Notes under the pieces: model-generated
What the model was told of the DNA's origin: nothing
Seen by the model: the letters and a program-made list of their open reading frames with translations, nothing else
The model's database searches: none
Part shown: positions 40,386-48,692 of the stretch, piece after piece
Layout of the letters: every line of letters starts with the position of its first letter
Position numbering within the stretch: the stretch's first letter is position 1
Made by a program: the position numbers and the translations under genes
Assembly: GCF_021462825.1 (NCBI RefSeq)
Contig: NZ_JAKEEB010000025.1
Location: forward strand, 1 to 64,000
Direction of reading: 5' to 3'
DNA from: Streptomyces glomeratus
Lineage (GTDB): Bacteria > Actinomycetota > Actinomycetes > Streptomycetales > Streptomycetaceae
DNA length: 64,000 nt

Positions 40386-41456
40386 TCAGCCGGGAGTGCC
40401 CAGGATTTCCGCGAGGTCGTACCGCACCGGTTCCTCCAGCTGGGAGTACGTACAGCTCTCGGGGGTGCGGTCCGGGCGCCAGCGGCGGAAGCGTGCGGTG
40501 TGCCGGAAGCGCACGCCCTTCTCCATGTGGTCGTACGCCACCTCCGCCACCCGCTCGGGCCGCAGCGGCACCCAGGCCAGATCCTTCTTCCCCGACCAGC
40601 GGCTGGGCGCACCGGGCAGCCGGGCCGTCTCGTGCGCCGCCTCCTCCGACCAGGCCGCCCACGGATGGCTCCCGACGTCCTCCATCCGCAGCGGTTCCAG
40701 CTCCTCCACGAGTTCCGCGCGCCGTTTCATGGCGAAGGCGGCGGCCACCCCCACGTGCTGGAGGACGCCCTGGTCGTCGTACAGCCCGAGCAGCAGCGAG
40801 CCCACGACCGGGCCGCTCTTGTGGTAGCGGTAGCCCGCGACCACCGCGTCCGCCGTGCGCTCGTGCTTGACCTTGTACATCACGCGCTCGTCCGGACGGT
40901 AGGGCAGGGACAGCGGCTTGGCGATCACTCCGTCCAGCCCCGCGCCCTCGTACTGCCGGAACCACTCCTCGGCCACCGCGCGGTCCGTCGTCGCGGGCGC
41001 GAGATGCACCGGCGGCGTCACCGACGACAGCGCCTTCTCCAGCAGGCGGCGGCGGTCGCTCAACGGAATGTCGAGGAGCGACCGGTCGTCCAGCGCCAGC
41101 ACGTCGAACGCCACGAACGAGGCCGGGGTCTTGTCCGCGAGCATGCGTACCCGGGAGTCCGCCGGATGGATCCGCTCCGTCAGCGCGTCGAAGTCGAGAT
41201 GCCCCTCCAGGGCGATCACGATCTCCCCGTCCACCACGCACCGCTCGGGCAACCGCTCCCGCAGCGCCTCCACCAGCTCCGGGAAGTACCTCGTCAGCGG
41301 CTTTCCGGTACGGCTGCCCAGTTCCACCTCGGTGCCGTCGCGGAAGACGATCGCCCGGAACCCGTCCCACTTCGCCTCGTACTGCATGCCCGGCGGGATC
41401 TTCGCCACGGGCTTGGCGAGCATCGGCTTGACGGGTGGCATCACCGGCAGATCCAT
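40386..41456 (-). CDS. ATP-dependent DNA ligase, LigD ligase-type
   Basis: 356 aa from ATG. Seals nicks using ATP in non-homologous end joining. Motif I KWDGFR (about residue 28-33) holds the adenylated Lys; VDGEIV, FVAFDVL, GLDGVIAKPL and YKVKHERTADAVVAGY are later ligase motifs. The oligonucleotide-binding C-terminal domain (about 210-356) is intact. It is the stand-alone ligase module; the polymerase module is encoded divergently 108 bp away. No Ku gene is in the window. Confidence 0.88.
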   Translation of the reverse strand: MDLPVMPPVKPMLAKPVAKIPPGMQYEAKWDGFRAIVFRDGTEVELGSRTGKPLTRYFPELVEALRERLPERCVVDGEIVIALEGHLDFDALTERIHPADSRVRMLADKTPASFVAFDVLALDDRSLLDIPLSDRRRLLEKALSSVTPPVHLAPATTDRAVAEEWFRQYEGAGLDGVIAKPLSLPYRPDERVMYKVKHERTADAVVAGYRYHKSGPVVGSLLLGLYDDQGVLQHVGVAAAFAMKRRAELVEELEPLRMEDVGSHPWAAWSEEAAHETARLPGAPSRWSGKKDLAWVPLRPERVAEVAYDHMEKGVRFRHTARFRRWRPDRTPESCTYSQLEEPVRYDLAEILGTPG

Positions 41457-41564
41457 GGCTTCGACTCTAGGAGCGGATCCGGGCACCCGCTTGTCGAGTT
41501 CCCGGCAGCACGGCGTGTCGCGCCCGGTGTGCGGGGTCTGTCCCGCACGCCTACCGTGGCTCGC

Positions 41565-42590
41565 ATGGGTGATGCGGTGGAGCTGGAGGTGGCCGGCCGG
41601 ACGGTACGGCTGTCCAGCCCGGGCAAGATCTTCTTTCCGGAGCGCGGCTTCACCAAACTGGACCTCGCCCAGTACTACAGTGCCGTCGGCCCCGGCATCC
41701 TGCGCGCCCTGCGCAACCGGCCCACCACCCTGGAGCGCTACCCGGACGGGGTGACCGGTGACTTCTTCTTCCAGAAGAGGGCCCCCAAGAACATGCCCGA
41801 CTGGATTCCCACCGCGCACATCACCTTCCCCAGCGGCCGCAGCGCCGACGAGATGTGCCCCACCGAAGCCGCCGCCGTGGTGTGGGCCGCGCAGTACGGC
41901 ACGCTCACCTTCCATCCGTGGCCGGTGCGCCGCGACGACGTCGACCATCCCGACGAACTCCGCATCGACCTCGACCCGCAGCCCGGTACCGACTACGCAG
42001 ACGCCGTGCGCGCCGCCCATGAACTGTGCGCCGTCCTCGGCGAGTTCGGCGGACTGCGCGGCTGGCCCAAGACCTCCGGCGGCCGGGGCCTGCACGTCTT
42101 CGTGCCCATCGAACCGCGCTGGACCTTCACGCAGGTGCGTCGTGCCGCCATCGCCGTCGGGCGTGAGCTGGAGCGCCGTATGCCGCGGCACGTGACCATC
42201 GCGTGGTGGAAGGAGGAGCGGGGCGAGAAGATCTTCGTCGACTACAACCAGACGGCGCGCGACCGCACCGTCGCCTCCGCCTATTCCGTACGTCCCAAGC
42301 CGCATGCCCCGGTGTCCGCGCCGCTGCGCTGGGACGAGGTCGACGATGCGGTGCCCGACGACTTCGATCTGGCGTCGATGCCACCCCGCTTCGCCAGGCT
42401 CGGTGACGTCCACGCGGACATGGACGACCACGCCTTCTCCCTGGAGGCGCTTCTCGACCTGGCCCGCCGGGACGAACACGACCACGGTCTCGGTGATCTG
42501 CCCTATCCGCCGGAGTACCCGAAGATGCCGGGCGAACCGAAACGGGTTCAGCCGAGCCGGGCCCGGCGGGACAGCACCCCGCCGGTATGA
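41565..42590 (+). CDS. LigD polymerase/primase-domain protein
   Basis: 341 aa from ATG. AEP-type NHEJ polymerase that fills and extends ends before ligation. Marks are SSPGKIFFPERGFTKLDL, DFFFQKRAPKNMPDW, the catalytic LRIDLDPQPG (about 142-151; Asp-x-Asp), WPKTSGGRGLHVFVP and FVDYNQTARDRTVASAYS. The C-terminal ~30 residues are a Pro/Arg linker. It is divergent from the ligase gene, so the two LigD activities are split over separate proteins and likely co-regulated from the 108-bp region between. Confidence 0.88.
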   Translation: MGDAVELEVAGRTVRLSSPGKIFFPERGFTKLDLAQYYSAVGPGILRALRNRPTTLERYPDGVTGDFFFQKRAPKNMPDWIPTAHITFPSGRSADEMCPTEAAAVVWAAQYGTLTFHPWPVRRDDVDHPDELRIDLDPQPGTDYADAVRAAHELCAVLGEFGGLRGWPKTSGGRGLHVFVPIEPRWTFTQVRRAAIAVGRELERRMPRHVTIAWWKEERGEKIFVDYNQTARDRTVASAYSVRPKPHAPVSAPLRWDEVDDAVPDDFDLASMPPRFARLGDVHADMDDHAFSLEALLDLARRDEHDHGLGDLPYPPEYPKMPGEPKRVQPSRARRDSTPPV

Positions 42591-42705
42591 AGGCAATACA
42601 ACATATTTGTCCTCCCCGAGGCTAAGCTCACGCAGTGCCGCTATCGTCCTCGGTTCGTCCCAGCGGCCCTTCTCCGTGAACTCCGTACAGGATGGGGAGT
42701 CCGGC

Positions 42706-43734
42706 ATGGACAGACGCAGCTTCAACCGCCGGATGCTGCTGGGTGGCGCGGCCGTCGCGACGTCGTTGTCCGCGGCCCCGGAGGCCGTCGGCACCACTCT
42801 GCGCACGGCGCCTGCCGGCGGCCGGATCCGGCGCATCAGGCTGTACGCCGAGAAGCTCAGCGGCGGGCGCATGGGCTACGGCCTGCAGCGGGGGAAGGCG
42901 ACCGTTCCCGGCCCGCTGATCGAGCTGACCGAGGGCGACACGGCGTACGTCCAGTTGGTGAACACGATGGATGTCCCGGCGAGTCTGCATGTGCACGGTC
43001 TCGACTACACGATCCACCAGGACGGCACCCGCTGGAGCTGGAGCGCGGTGCAGCCGGGCGGCACCCGCACCTACGTCTGGCGCACCCACGCCCCCGGCCG
43101 CCGCGCGGACGGCACCTGGCGGGAGGGCAGCGCGGGTTACTGGCACTACCACGACCACATCGTCGGCTCGGACCACGGCACGGGTGGTGTCCACAAGGGT
43201 CTGTACGGGCCGGTGATCGTGCGCCGCGCGGGCGACATCCTCCCCCTCGCGACGCACACGATCGTGTTCAACGACACGTCGGTCAACAACCGTCCCCCGC
43301 ACTCCGGCCCCAACTTCCAGGCGGCGCTCGGGGACCGCGTCGAGTTCGTGATGATCACGCACGGCGACCTCTACCACACCTTCCATATGCACGGCCACCG
43401 TTGGGCGAACAACCGCACGGGCATTCTGGCCGGACCGGACGATCGGAGCCAGATCATCGACAACAGGATCGTGGGCCCGGGGGACTCCTTCGGCTTCCAG
43501 GTCATCGCGGGCGAGGGCGTCGGGGCGGGCGCGTGGATGTACCACTGCCATGTGCAGCACCACTCCGACAAGGGCATGACCGGGCTGTTCCTGGTGAAGA
43601 ACCCGAACGGGACGATTCCGGCTTACGAGATGCACCAGCAGCAGACCCAGGACCAGGACCAGGACGATGACCAGGACCAAGACCAGGGTCAGGGCCAGGA
43701 CCAGGATCAGGGACAGAACCAGGACCAGGAGTAG
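42706..43734 (+). CDS. two-domain small laccase (SLAC-type multicopper oxidase)
   Basis: 342 aa from ATG. Exported by Tat (MDRRSFNRRMLLGGAA), it oxidises phenolics with O2. The sequence follows S. coelicolor SLAC closely as I remember it, including ASLHVHGLDY, SAGYWHYHDHIVG, VFNDTSVNNRPPH, HTFHMHGHRW and AWMYHCHVQHHSDKGM. These supply the T2/T3 His and the T1 Cys-His-Met ligands; the enzyme works as a trimer. The C-terminus is odd: instead of the His/Gly tail, the last ~32 residues are nearly all Gln and Asp. A LacI gene lies just downstream. SLAC orthologues affect morphology in some Streptomyces. Confidence 0.9.
   Translation: MDRRSFNRRMLLGGAAVATSLSAAPEAVGTTLRTAPAGGRIRRIRLYAEKLSGGRMGYGLQRGKATVPGPLIELTEGDTAYVQLVNTMDVPASLHVHGLDYTIHQDGTRWSWSAVQPGGTRTYVWRTHAPGRRADGTWREGSAGYWHYHDHIVGSDHGTGGVHKGLYGPVIVRRAGDILPLATHTIVFNDTSVNNRPPHSGPNFQAALGDRVEFVMITHGDLYHTFHMHGHRWANNRTGILAGPDDRSQIIDNRIVGPGDSFGFQVIAGEGVGAGAWMYHCHVQHHSDKGMTGLFLVKNPNGTIPAYEMHQQQTQDQDQDDDQDQDQGQGQDQDQGQNQDQE
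43645..43731 (+). repeat. CAGGAC-type hexanucleotide repeat encoding a Gln-Asp tail
   Basis: The 3' end of the laccase gene is a degenerate tandem of CAGGAC/CAGGAT/CAGGGT units, about 13 to 14 units, in frame. It encodes alternating Gln with Asp or Gly. Confidence 0.8.
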
Positions 43735-43888
43735 CGGACGCCGGACGCCCGGACGGCCCGGGGGAACCGGCTGTTCCTGGCCGGAGGCACGCTGAGCGGC
43801 ATGGGCTGTCCCGGCCGCCGCAGCCCTCCCGGCGAGATGATGGAGGCGGGCTATCCTGATCGGCAACCGCCGAGGGAGGGGTCCCCAC

Positions 43889-44944
43889 GTGACCGAGACC
43901 GCGCCGCGTCCCACCCTGGAGGCCGTGGCCGCCCGGGCCGGGGTCTCGCGGGCCACCGTGTCCCGGGTCGTCAACGGCGGGGACGGCGTGCGCAAGCCCC
44001 TCGTCGAGCGTGTACGCCGGGCCGTCGAGGAACTCGGCTATGTGCCGAACCAGGCCGCCCGCAGCCTCGTCACCAAGCGGAACGACGCGGTCGCCGTCGT
44101 CATCGCGGAACCGGAGACCCGGGTCTTCGCCGACCCCTTCTTCGCCCTTCAACTGCGCGGCATCAGCAAGGAGCTGACGGCGCATGACTCCCAGCTCGTA
44201 CTGCTGCTGACGGAAGGGCGCGCCGACCACGCCCGGGTCGGCCGCTACCTCGCGGGCGGCCATGTCGACGGCGCCCTCGTCTTCTCGCTGCACCTACAGG
44301 ACCCGCTGCCTCAGCTGGTGCAGCGGGCCGGGGTGCCCACGGTGTTCGGCGGGCGGCCCGGCTGGGACGACGGCACCGGCGGCGCCGTGTACGTGGACAG
44401 CGACAACCGTGGCGGCGCCCGCGAGGCCGTACGGCATCTGGTGGGTCTCGGCCGCCGCCGCATCGCCCACATCACCGGCGCACTCGACCAGACGTCCGCG
44501 GTGGACCGGCTCGACGGGTTCCGGGACGTCATGGGGGACGCCGACCCGCGGCTGATCGCCGAGGGGGACTTCACCCCGGCCGGCGGTGAACGTGCGATGC
44601 GCCGGCTGCTGGAGGGGTGCCCGGACCTGGACGCCGTGTTCGCCGCGAACGACCTGACCGCGGCCGGTGCCCTCCGTGTGCTGCGCGCGCTGGGGCGCCG
44701 GGTGCCCGACGACGTCGCCGTCATCGGCTTCGACGACATGCTGCCGGTCGCCGAGCACACCGACCCGCCCCTGACGACGGTCCGTCAGGACATAGAGGGA
44801 ATGGGGCGGCTGATGGCGCGGCTGCTGCTGCGCGGCCTGGACCAGGGCACCGGCGCGCCGGACCCGGGCGGCTCGTCCGTCGCGGAGGACGGTCCGTCCA
44901 GCGTGGTTCTGCCGACGACCCTGGTGCGGCGCGCGTCGGCATGA
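43889..44944 (+). CDS. LacI-family transcriptional regulator
   Basis: 351 aa from GTG with GGGAGGGG upstream. The helix-turn-helix and hinge are LEAVAARAGVSRATVSRVVN (about 9-28) and YVPNQAARSLVTKRN. The periplasmic-binding-fold effector domain follows (about 65-340) with VAVVIAEPETRVFADPFF, GRRRIAHITGALDQTSAVDR and VPDDVAVIGFDDM. This last block is typical of sugar-responsive members. No sugar transporter is adjacent; S. coelicolor has a LacI gene in the same place after SLAC, from memory. Target unknown. Confidence 0.87.
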   Translation: MTETAPRPTLEAVAARAGVSRATVSRVVNGGDGVRKPLVERVRRAVEELGYVPNQAARSLVTKRNDAVAVVIAEPETRVFADPFFALQLRGISKELTAHDSQLVLLLTEGRADHARVGRYLAGGHVDGALVFSLHLQDPLPQLVQRAGVPTVFGGRPGWDDGTGGAVYVDSDNRGGAREAVRHLVGLGRRRIAHITGALDQTSAVDRLDGFRDVMGDADPRLIAEGDFTPAGGERAMRRLLEGCPDLDAVFAANDLTAAGALRVLRALGRRVPDDVAVIGFDDMLPVAEHTDPPLTTVRQDIEGMGRLMARLLLRGLDQGTGAPDPGGSSVAEDGPSSVVLPTTLVRRASA

Positions 44945-44990
44945 GGTGTGCGTGCTCGGCGCGTGCGCGTGCGCGTCCGCTCGGGTGGGG

Positions 44991-45776
44991 TCAGCCCTGG
45001 GCGCTCTTGAGCACCGCGAAGCGCGCCGCGTACGGGTCGGCGAGCCTGGCGACGCGGCCCACCCCTTCGAGGTCCGTCGCCGGCATCCGGACGGTGCCGC
45101 CGAGATCCTGAGTCCTGCTCACCGTCGCGTCCGTGTCCGTGACGGCGAAGTACGGCAGCCAGTGCGCGTCGGACCCCGCCTCCACAGGATCGTCGGCCAG
45201 CGGTACGAGACCGCCGAACATGGCGTCCTGGCCGGCGCCCTCGGGATTGATGCAGGTGTAGGTGCCGCCGGTGAAGGGCACGCCCTCGGTCTCCCAGCCG
45301 AGCACCCGGCGATAGAACGCCGCGGCGCGGGCGATGTCCGGGGTGTACAGCTCGACCCAGCACAACGCCCCGGGGGAACCGGCCACCTCGATGCCCTTCG
45401 TCCGGCCCGGCTGCCAGATACCGAAGGGCACACCCGCGGGGTCGGCGAGGATGGCCATGTGGCCCTCGCCCATGACGTCCATGGGCTGCACGCGCACGCT
45501 GCCCCCGGCCTGCTCGGCCGCCTTCGCCGTGGCCTCGGCGTCGGAGCTCTGGAAGTAGATGGTCCAGGAGGGCGACCCCTGCTCCTCGGTGATCCCCATA
45601 CCGCCGGCCGCCGTCTGGCCGGAGAGCTGGAAGAAGCCGTACTCCCCGGCTTCGGGGCCCGCCGACTCGAACTGCCAGCCGAAGAGACCGCCGTAGAAGG
45701 AGACGGCGCCGTCGATGTCCGGGGTGCCCACATCCAGCCAGTTCGGGGCGCCGTCGACGAAGCGGGTGGTGAGCAT
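44991..45776 (-). CDS. VOC-family protein with two glyoxalase-like domains
   Basis: 261 aa from ATG with AAGGAGGG upstream. Two beta-alpha-beta-beta-beta modules: PNWLDVGTPDIDGAVSFYGGLFGW (about 11-34; core DIDGAVSFYGGLFGW) and LCWVELYTPDIARAAAFYRRVLGWE (about 140-164). Each closes with a DPAG- or DPYAARF-type strand. Single-chain two-module proteins of this kind in Streptomyces are often called hydrolase or 27-kDa antigen-like (CFP30B). Few metal-binding His/Glu are visible, so it may bind rather than turn over a ligand. Confidence 0.82.
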   Translation of the reverse strand: MLTTRFVDGAPNWLDVGTPDIDGAVSFYGGLFGWQFESAGPEAGEYGFFQLSGQTAAGGMGITEEQGSPSWTIYFQSSDAEATAKAAEQAGGSVRVQPMDVMGEGHMAILADPAGVPFGIWQPGRTKGIEVAGSPGALCWVELYTPDIARAAAFYRRVLGWETEGVPFTGGTYTCINPEGAGQDAMFGGLVPLADDPVEAGSDAHWLPYFAVTDTDATVSRTQDLGGTVRMPATDLEGVGRVARLADPYAARFAVLKSAQG

Positions 45777-46082
45777 GGCTGCCCTCCTTCGAAGGCCCTT
45801 CGAGGGCTCCCGTTTTGCCTGCACTGCCGAGTCTTCCACCGCCCACTGACGATCGCCGCCGGAATCACGGGTTTCCGTCCCTGTGACGGTCGGTGACCGG
45901 TAGAGTGGTCTGCGTGGTGGGCCTCCGTGGCCTTGGCGCCGCGCGCCGCCGTGCGCCGACGCGGGAGACCAGGCCACCATGGGGCCGTGCACGAGATGCC
46001 GTCCGAGCCGTGGGCCAGACCACGGGTGGGGCGTTGATCTCGCGTTGATCGGACGTTTTTCGCCGCGCGGCACGCTCTCGGC
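45777..46082. promoter_or_regulatory. 306-bp divergent region with a 9-bp direct repeat
   Basis: Lies between the VOC and Wbl genes. GCGTTGATC occurs at 46031-46039 and 46042-46050, an 11-bp period about 33-52 bp before the Wbl start. TAGAGT at 45901-45906 is a possible plus-strand -10. TTCGAAGG/CCTTCGAGG near 45789 is a weak inverted repeat before the VOC gene. Confidence 0.4.
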
Positions 46083-46334
46083 ATGCACATCGAAGCGAGC
46101 ACTGCGTCCGACATCGCCTGGCACGAGCAGGCGCTGTGCGCGCAGACGGGGCCCGATTTCTTCTTCCCGGAGCCGGGCAGTTCGGTGCGGGAGGCGAAGC
46201 GTATCTGCGGACTGTGTGCGATCCGATCCGCGTGTCTGGAGTACGCGCTCGCCCACGACGAGCGGTTCGGCGTCTGGGGCGGGCTGTCCGAGAAGGAACG
46301 GCTGCAACTGCGGCGCGGGCGGGAGAACGGATGA
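46083..46334 (+). CDS. WhiB-like (Wbl) Fe-S transcription factor
   Basis: 83 aa from ATG. Wbl proteins bind a [4Fe-4S] cluster and partner with the principal sigma factor. The four cluster Cys are C19 and the C42-xx-C45-xxxxx-C51 set. The conserved turn GVWGGLSEKER (about 66-76) follows, then a short basic tail RLQLRRGRENG with no AT-hook. From position next to SLAC/LacI it may correspond to S. coelicolor wblJ, but that rests on memory of gene order. The ribosome site is weak. Confidence 0.88.
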   Translation: MHIEASTASDIAWHEQALCAQTGPDFFFPEPGSSVREAKRICGLCAIRSACLEYALAHDERFGVWGGLSEKERLQLRRGRENG

Positions 46335-46495
46335 GAGGTCCCCCGGCCCGTCGTGGGATCCGGCCGGCCCGCCGAGCGGCGCGCCGATGCCTTGGGGGAA
46401 CAGGGGGCGACGGCGACGCCCTCGTATACGAGCCCGGGTCGTGGTCCGCGGCCGGTCAGGATGCGCGTCCGGGCGCACGGGACGATGCTGGAGAC

Positions 46496-46711
46496 ATGTC
46501 CGGACGGGCTCCTGTCATCGTTCATCCGCCGTCGGGCACCGGCGGCCGACGGGTGACTGCGCGTGGGGAGAGCCTGGGGCTGGCGTTCTCCGACGAGGAT
46601 GTGATCGAGTTCCTGGGCCGGGCGGGACTGCCCGACAGCGAGGACCTGCTCGACGATCCCGCATGGGTGAAGTGGCGAGGTGCGGAGGCGCACCACTACG
46701 AAGCCGCGTAG
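46496..46711 (+). CDS. small hypothetical protein
   Basis: 71 aa from ATG with GGAG three bases upstream. An Arg/Gly/Pro-rich N-terminus is followed by an acidic helical region, SLGLAFSDEDVIEFLGRAGL, DSEDLLDDPAWVKW, ending HHYEAA. I do not recognise it. The pattern of a short acidic helix-loop-helix suggests a soluble protein-binding peptide. It lies 161 bp after the Wbl gene in the same direction. Confidence 0.55.
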   Translation: MSGRAPVIVHPPSGTGGRRVTARGESLGLAFSDEDVIEFLGRAGLPDSEDLLDDPAWVKWRGAEAHHYEAA

Positions 46712-46832
46712 GACACCTCCGCACTGCGGGTCCGCGGTGCCGGACTCTGGCCGACGGGCCCGGCCATCGCACGGACCCGGGCCGATCCCAACGAAGCCCG
46801 CTAGTTCTCCACTCCGCCAGTCCTCTAGTCCT

Positions 46833-47303
46833 CTAGTCCTCGCTGACGGGTTCCAGTAAGGCCAGCGTCTCGCCGGCCTCGCGCAGTGCGAGCCGCAGTA
46901 TGAGCGGCGAGTGCAGCGCCCCGCTTCCGCCGGGGGGAACGATCCATTCCAGCGGGCTCGCCGACCGGTCCGGCGGGGGAAGCGCGACCCATGACCCCGA
47001 GCTCGCATGACGGAGCCCCTCCCCGTACCAGCGGAAGTCCGGATCCGGTGGTACGAGGAAGCCCACCCGGTGTGCCGCCGAGTCCACCAGCGTCGGTCCG
47101 GGCGTGCGCACGGGGTCGTACCACAGGATGTCCAGGGTGAGCAGGCCGAGTTGGCGGGGGACGCTCACCAGGTCCCAGTGGCGTCCGGCCTCCACCAGCA
47201 CCGTTCCGTCGCCCGGGTGCCAGGCCCGATTTCCCGCCTCGGGGCCCGGCGTGGCGGCGGCGAGCCACTCCACGTCGTGTGTCCACATCGCATTCATCAT
47301 GAG
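46833..47303 (-). CDS. primase-polymerase N-terminal-like hypothetical protein
   Basis: 156 aa from ATG 47303, with GGAG six bases upstream; ATG 47339 and 47417 lie upstream without a site. The blocks VEWLAAA, GTVLVEAGRHWDLVSVPRQLGLLTLD, GPTLVDSAAHRVGFLVPP and a GSWVALPPP strand resemble the short Streptomyces proteins annotated as bifunctional DNA primase/polymerase N-terminal domain. The catalytic acidic residues of true primases are not visible, so enzymatic activity is doubtful. Several paralogues of this type occur per Streptomyces genome. Confidence 0.6.
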   Translation of the reverse strand, partial: LMMNAMWTHDVEWLAAATPGPEAGNRAWHPGDGTVLVEAGRHWDLVSVPRQLGLLTLDILWYDPVRTPGPTLVDSAAHRVGFLVPPDPDFRWYGEGLRHASSGSWVALPPPDRSASPLEWIVPPGGSGALHSPLILRLALREAGETLALLEPVSED

Positions 47304-47455
47304 CAGCTCCAGGGGCCACCCGGCCCGACCAGGCGTCATACGGGGACTGGACCGGGGAATGCCCGCGCGGGAACACCAACCGGCATATGCATGCTGATGG
47401 ATGGCTCTCCGTGGCAAAAGGGTGGCGCGGCCTGGCGTTTACTGACGAAACGATA

Positions 47456-47487
47456 CGGCGTTGTCCGGGCGGGCCCGGACAACGCCG
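47456..47487 (-). terminator. long perfect hairpin after the desaturase gene
   Basis: A 15-base arm (47456-47470, centre GTTGTCCGGGC) is the exact reverse complement of 47473-47487. It starts 2 bp after the desaturase stop on the minus strand; only two bases separate the arms, so the true loop opens one or two pairs. Confidence 0.75.
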
Positions 47488-47489
47488 CG

Positions 47490-48464
47490 CTAGGCTCCCG
47501 CGCGCGCCGCCATCCGGGCCTTGCGCGCCGCGAGCTTCTCGTCGAACTTCAGGGCTTCGGCGTCGAGTCCGTCGAGGAACAGGCCGAGTTCCTCCTGGGC
47601 CCGGCGGCCCTCGGGGCCGAGCCCGTCGATCTCCATGACCTTGAGGTGGCGAAGCACCGGCTGGATGACGTCGTCGTGGTGGATGCGCAGGTTGTACACC
47701 TCGCCGATCGCCATCTGCGCGGCGGCGCGCTCGAAGCCGGGGATACCGTGACCCGGCATGCGGAAGTTCACCACGACGTCCCGGACCGCCTCCATGGTGG
47801 GGTCGGGCGCGATCTCGAACGCGGCCTTCAGCAGGTTCCGGTAGAAGACCATGTGCAGGTTCTCGTCGGTCGCGATACGGGCGAGCATCCGGTCGCAGAC
47901 CGGGTCGCCGGACTGGTGTCCGGTGTTGCGGTGCGAGATGCGGGTGGCCAGCTCCTGGAAGGCGACGTACGCGACGGAGTGCAGCATCGAGTGCCGGTTG
48001 TCCGACTCGAAGCCCTCGCTCATGTGCGCCATGCGGAACCGCTCCAGCTGGTCGGGGTCGACCGCGCGCGAGGCGAGCAGGTAGTCGCGCATCACGATGC
48101 CGTGCCGGCCCTCCTCGGCGGTCCAGCGGTGCACCCAGGTGCCCCAGGCCCCGTCACGGCCGAAGAGGCTGGCGATCTCGTGGTGGTAGCTGGGCAGGTT
48201 GTCCTCCGTCAGGAGGTTGACCACCAGCGCGATCCGGCCGATCTCGGTGACCTTGGACTGGTCCTTCTCCCAGGCCGTGCCGTCCTCGAAGAAGCCGGGG
48301 AAGTTGCGGCCGTCGCTCCAGGGCACGTACTCGTGCGGCATCCAGTCCTTGGCGACCTTCAGATGGCGGTTCAACTCCTTTTCGACCACTTCCTCCAGGG
48401 CGTAGAGCAGCCGGGCGTCGGTCCAGGCGGAGGGGCTGCCGAGGTGGGGAGAAGTGATCGTCAC
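47490..48464 (-). CDS. acyl-ACP desaturase (stearoyl-ACP delta-9 type)
   Basis: 324 aa from GTG with TGGAG upstream. Soluble di-iron ferritin-like enzyme that puts a double bond into acyl-ACP. The iron motifs are WTAEEGRHG (about 114-122; Glu-Glu-x-x-His) and the second ATDENLH (about 200). The first Glu ligand lies in TEDNLPSYHHE (about 86). The length is right for bacterial DesA-type proteins. Expression probably responds to membrane lipid state through the tandem palindromes 47-101 bp upstream. No ferredoxin gene is adjacent. Confidence 0.88.
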   Translation of the reverse strand: MTITSPHLGSPSAWTDARLLYALEEVVEKELNRHLKVAKDWMPHEYVPWSDGRNFPGFFEDGTAWEKDQSKVTEIGRIALVVNLLTEDNLPSYHHEIASLFGRDGAWGTWVHRWTAEEGRHGIVMRDYLLASRAVDPDQLERFRMAHMSEGFESDNRHSMLHSVAYVAFQELATRISHRNTGHQSGDPVCDRMLARIATDENLHMVFYRNLLKAAFEIAPDPTMEAVRDVVVNFRMPGHGIPGFERAAAQMAIGEVYNLRIHHDDVIQPVLRHLKVMEIDGLGPEGRRAQEELGLFLDGLDAEALKFDEKLAARKARMAARAGA

Positions 48465-48510
48465 GGGAACTCCAGGGGGACGCTGAACAAACCGGCGAGC
48501 GGCGCGGGAA

Positions 48511-48565
48511 CCTACGGGATCGTAGGCTACGAGGCCGTAGGTTACGAACCCGTAGGTTAAGCCCG
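48511..48565. promoter_or_regulatory. three overlapping palindromes at 15-bp spacing before the desaturase
   Basis: CCTACG-GGAT-CGTAGG (48511-48526), CTACG-AGGC-CGTAG (48527-48540) and TACG-AACC-CGTA (48543-48554). They form 15-bp tandem units beginning CGTAGG at 48521, 48536 and 48551. A TetR-type lipid regulator binding as several dimers is likely; its gene is not adjacent. Confidence 0.7.
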
Positions 48566-48692
48566 CCGTAAGAACGGTTCACCGGCAGGGGTCTCATCAG
48601 GGGTCGCGCCGGGACGGCGGATGCCTCCGGGCAGGCCGAAGACCCCGTCGGCGCGGGGATCATGGGGTCGAAGGGGGAGGCCGCCGAGCCGG

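Noticed and set aside
47007..48560. Long plus-strand frame antisense to the desaturase gene
   Set aside because: His/Arg/Val-rich antisense frame with no family match; the minus frame has the di-iron motifs.
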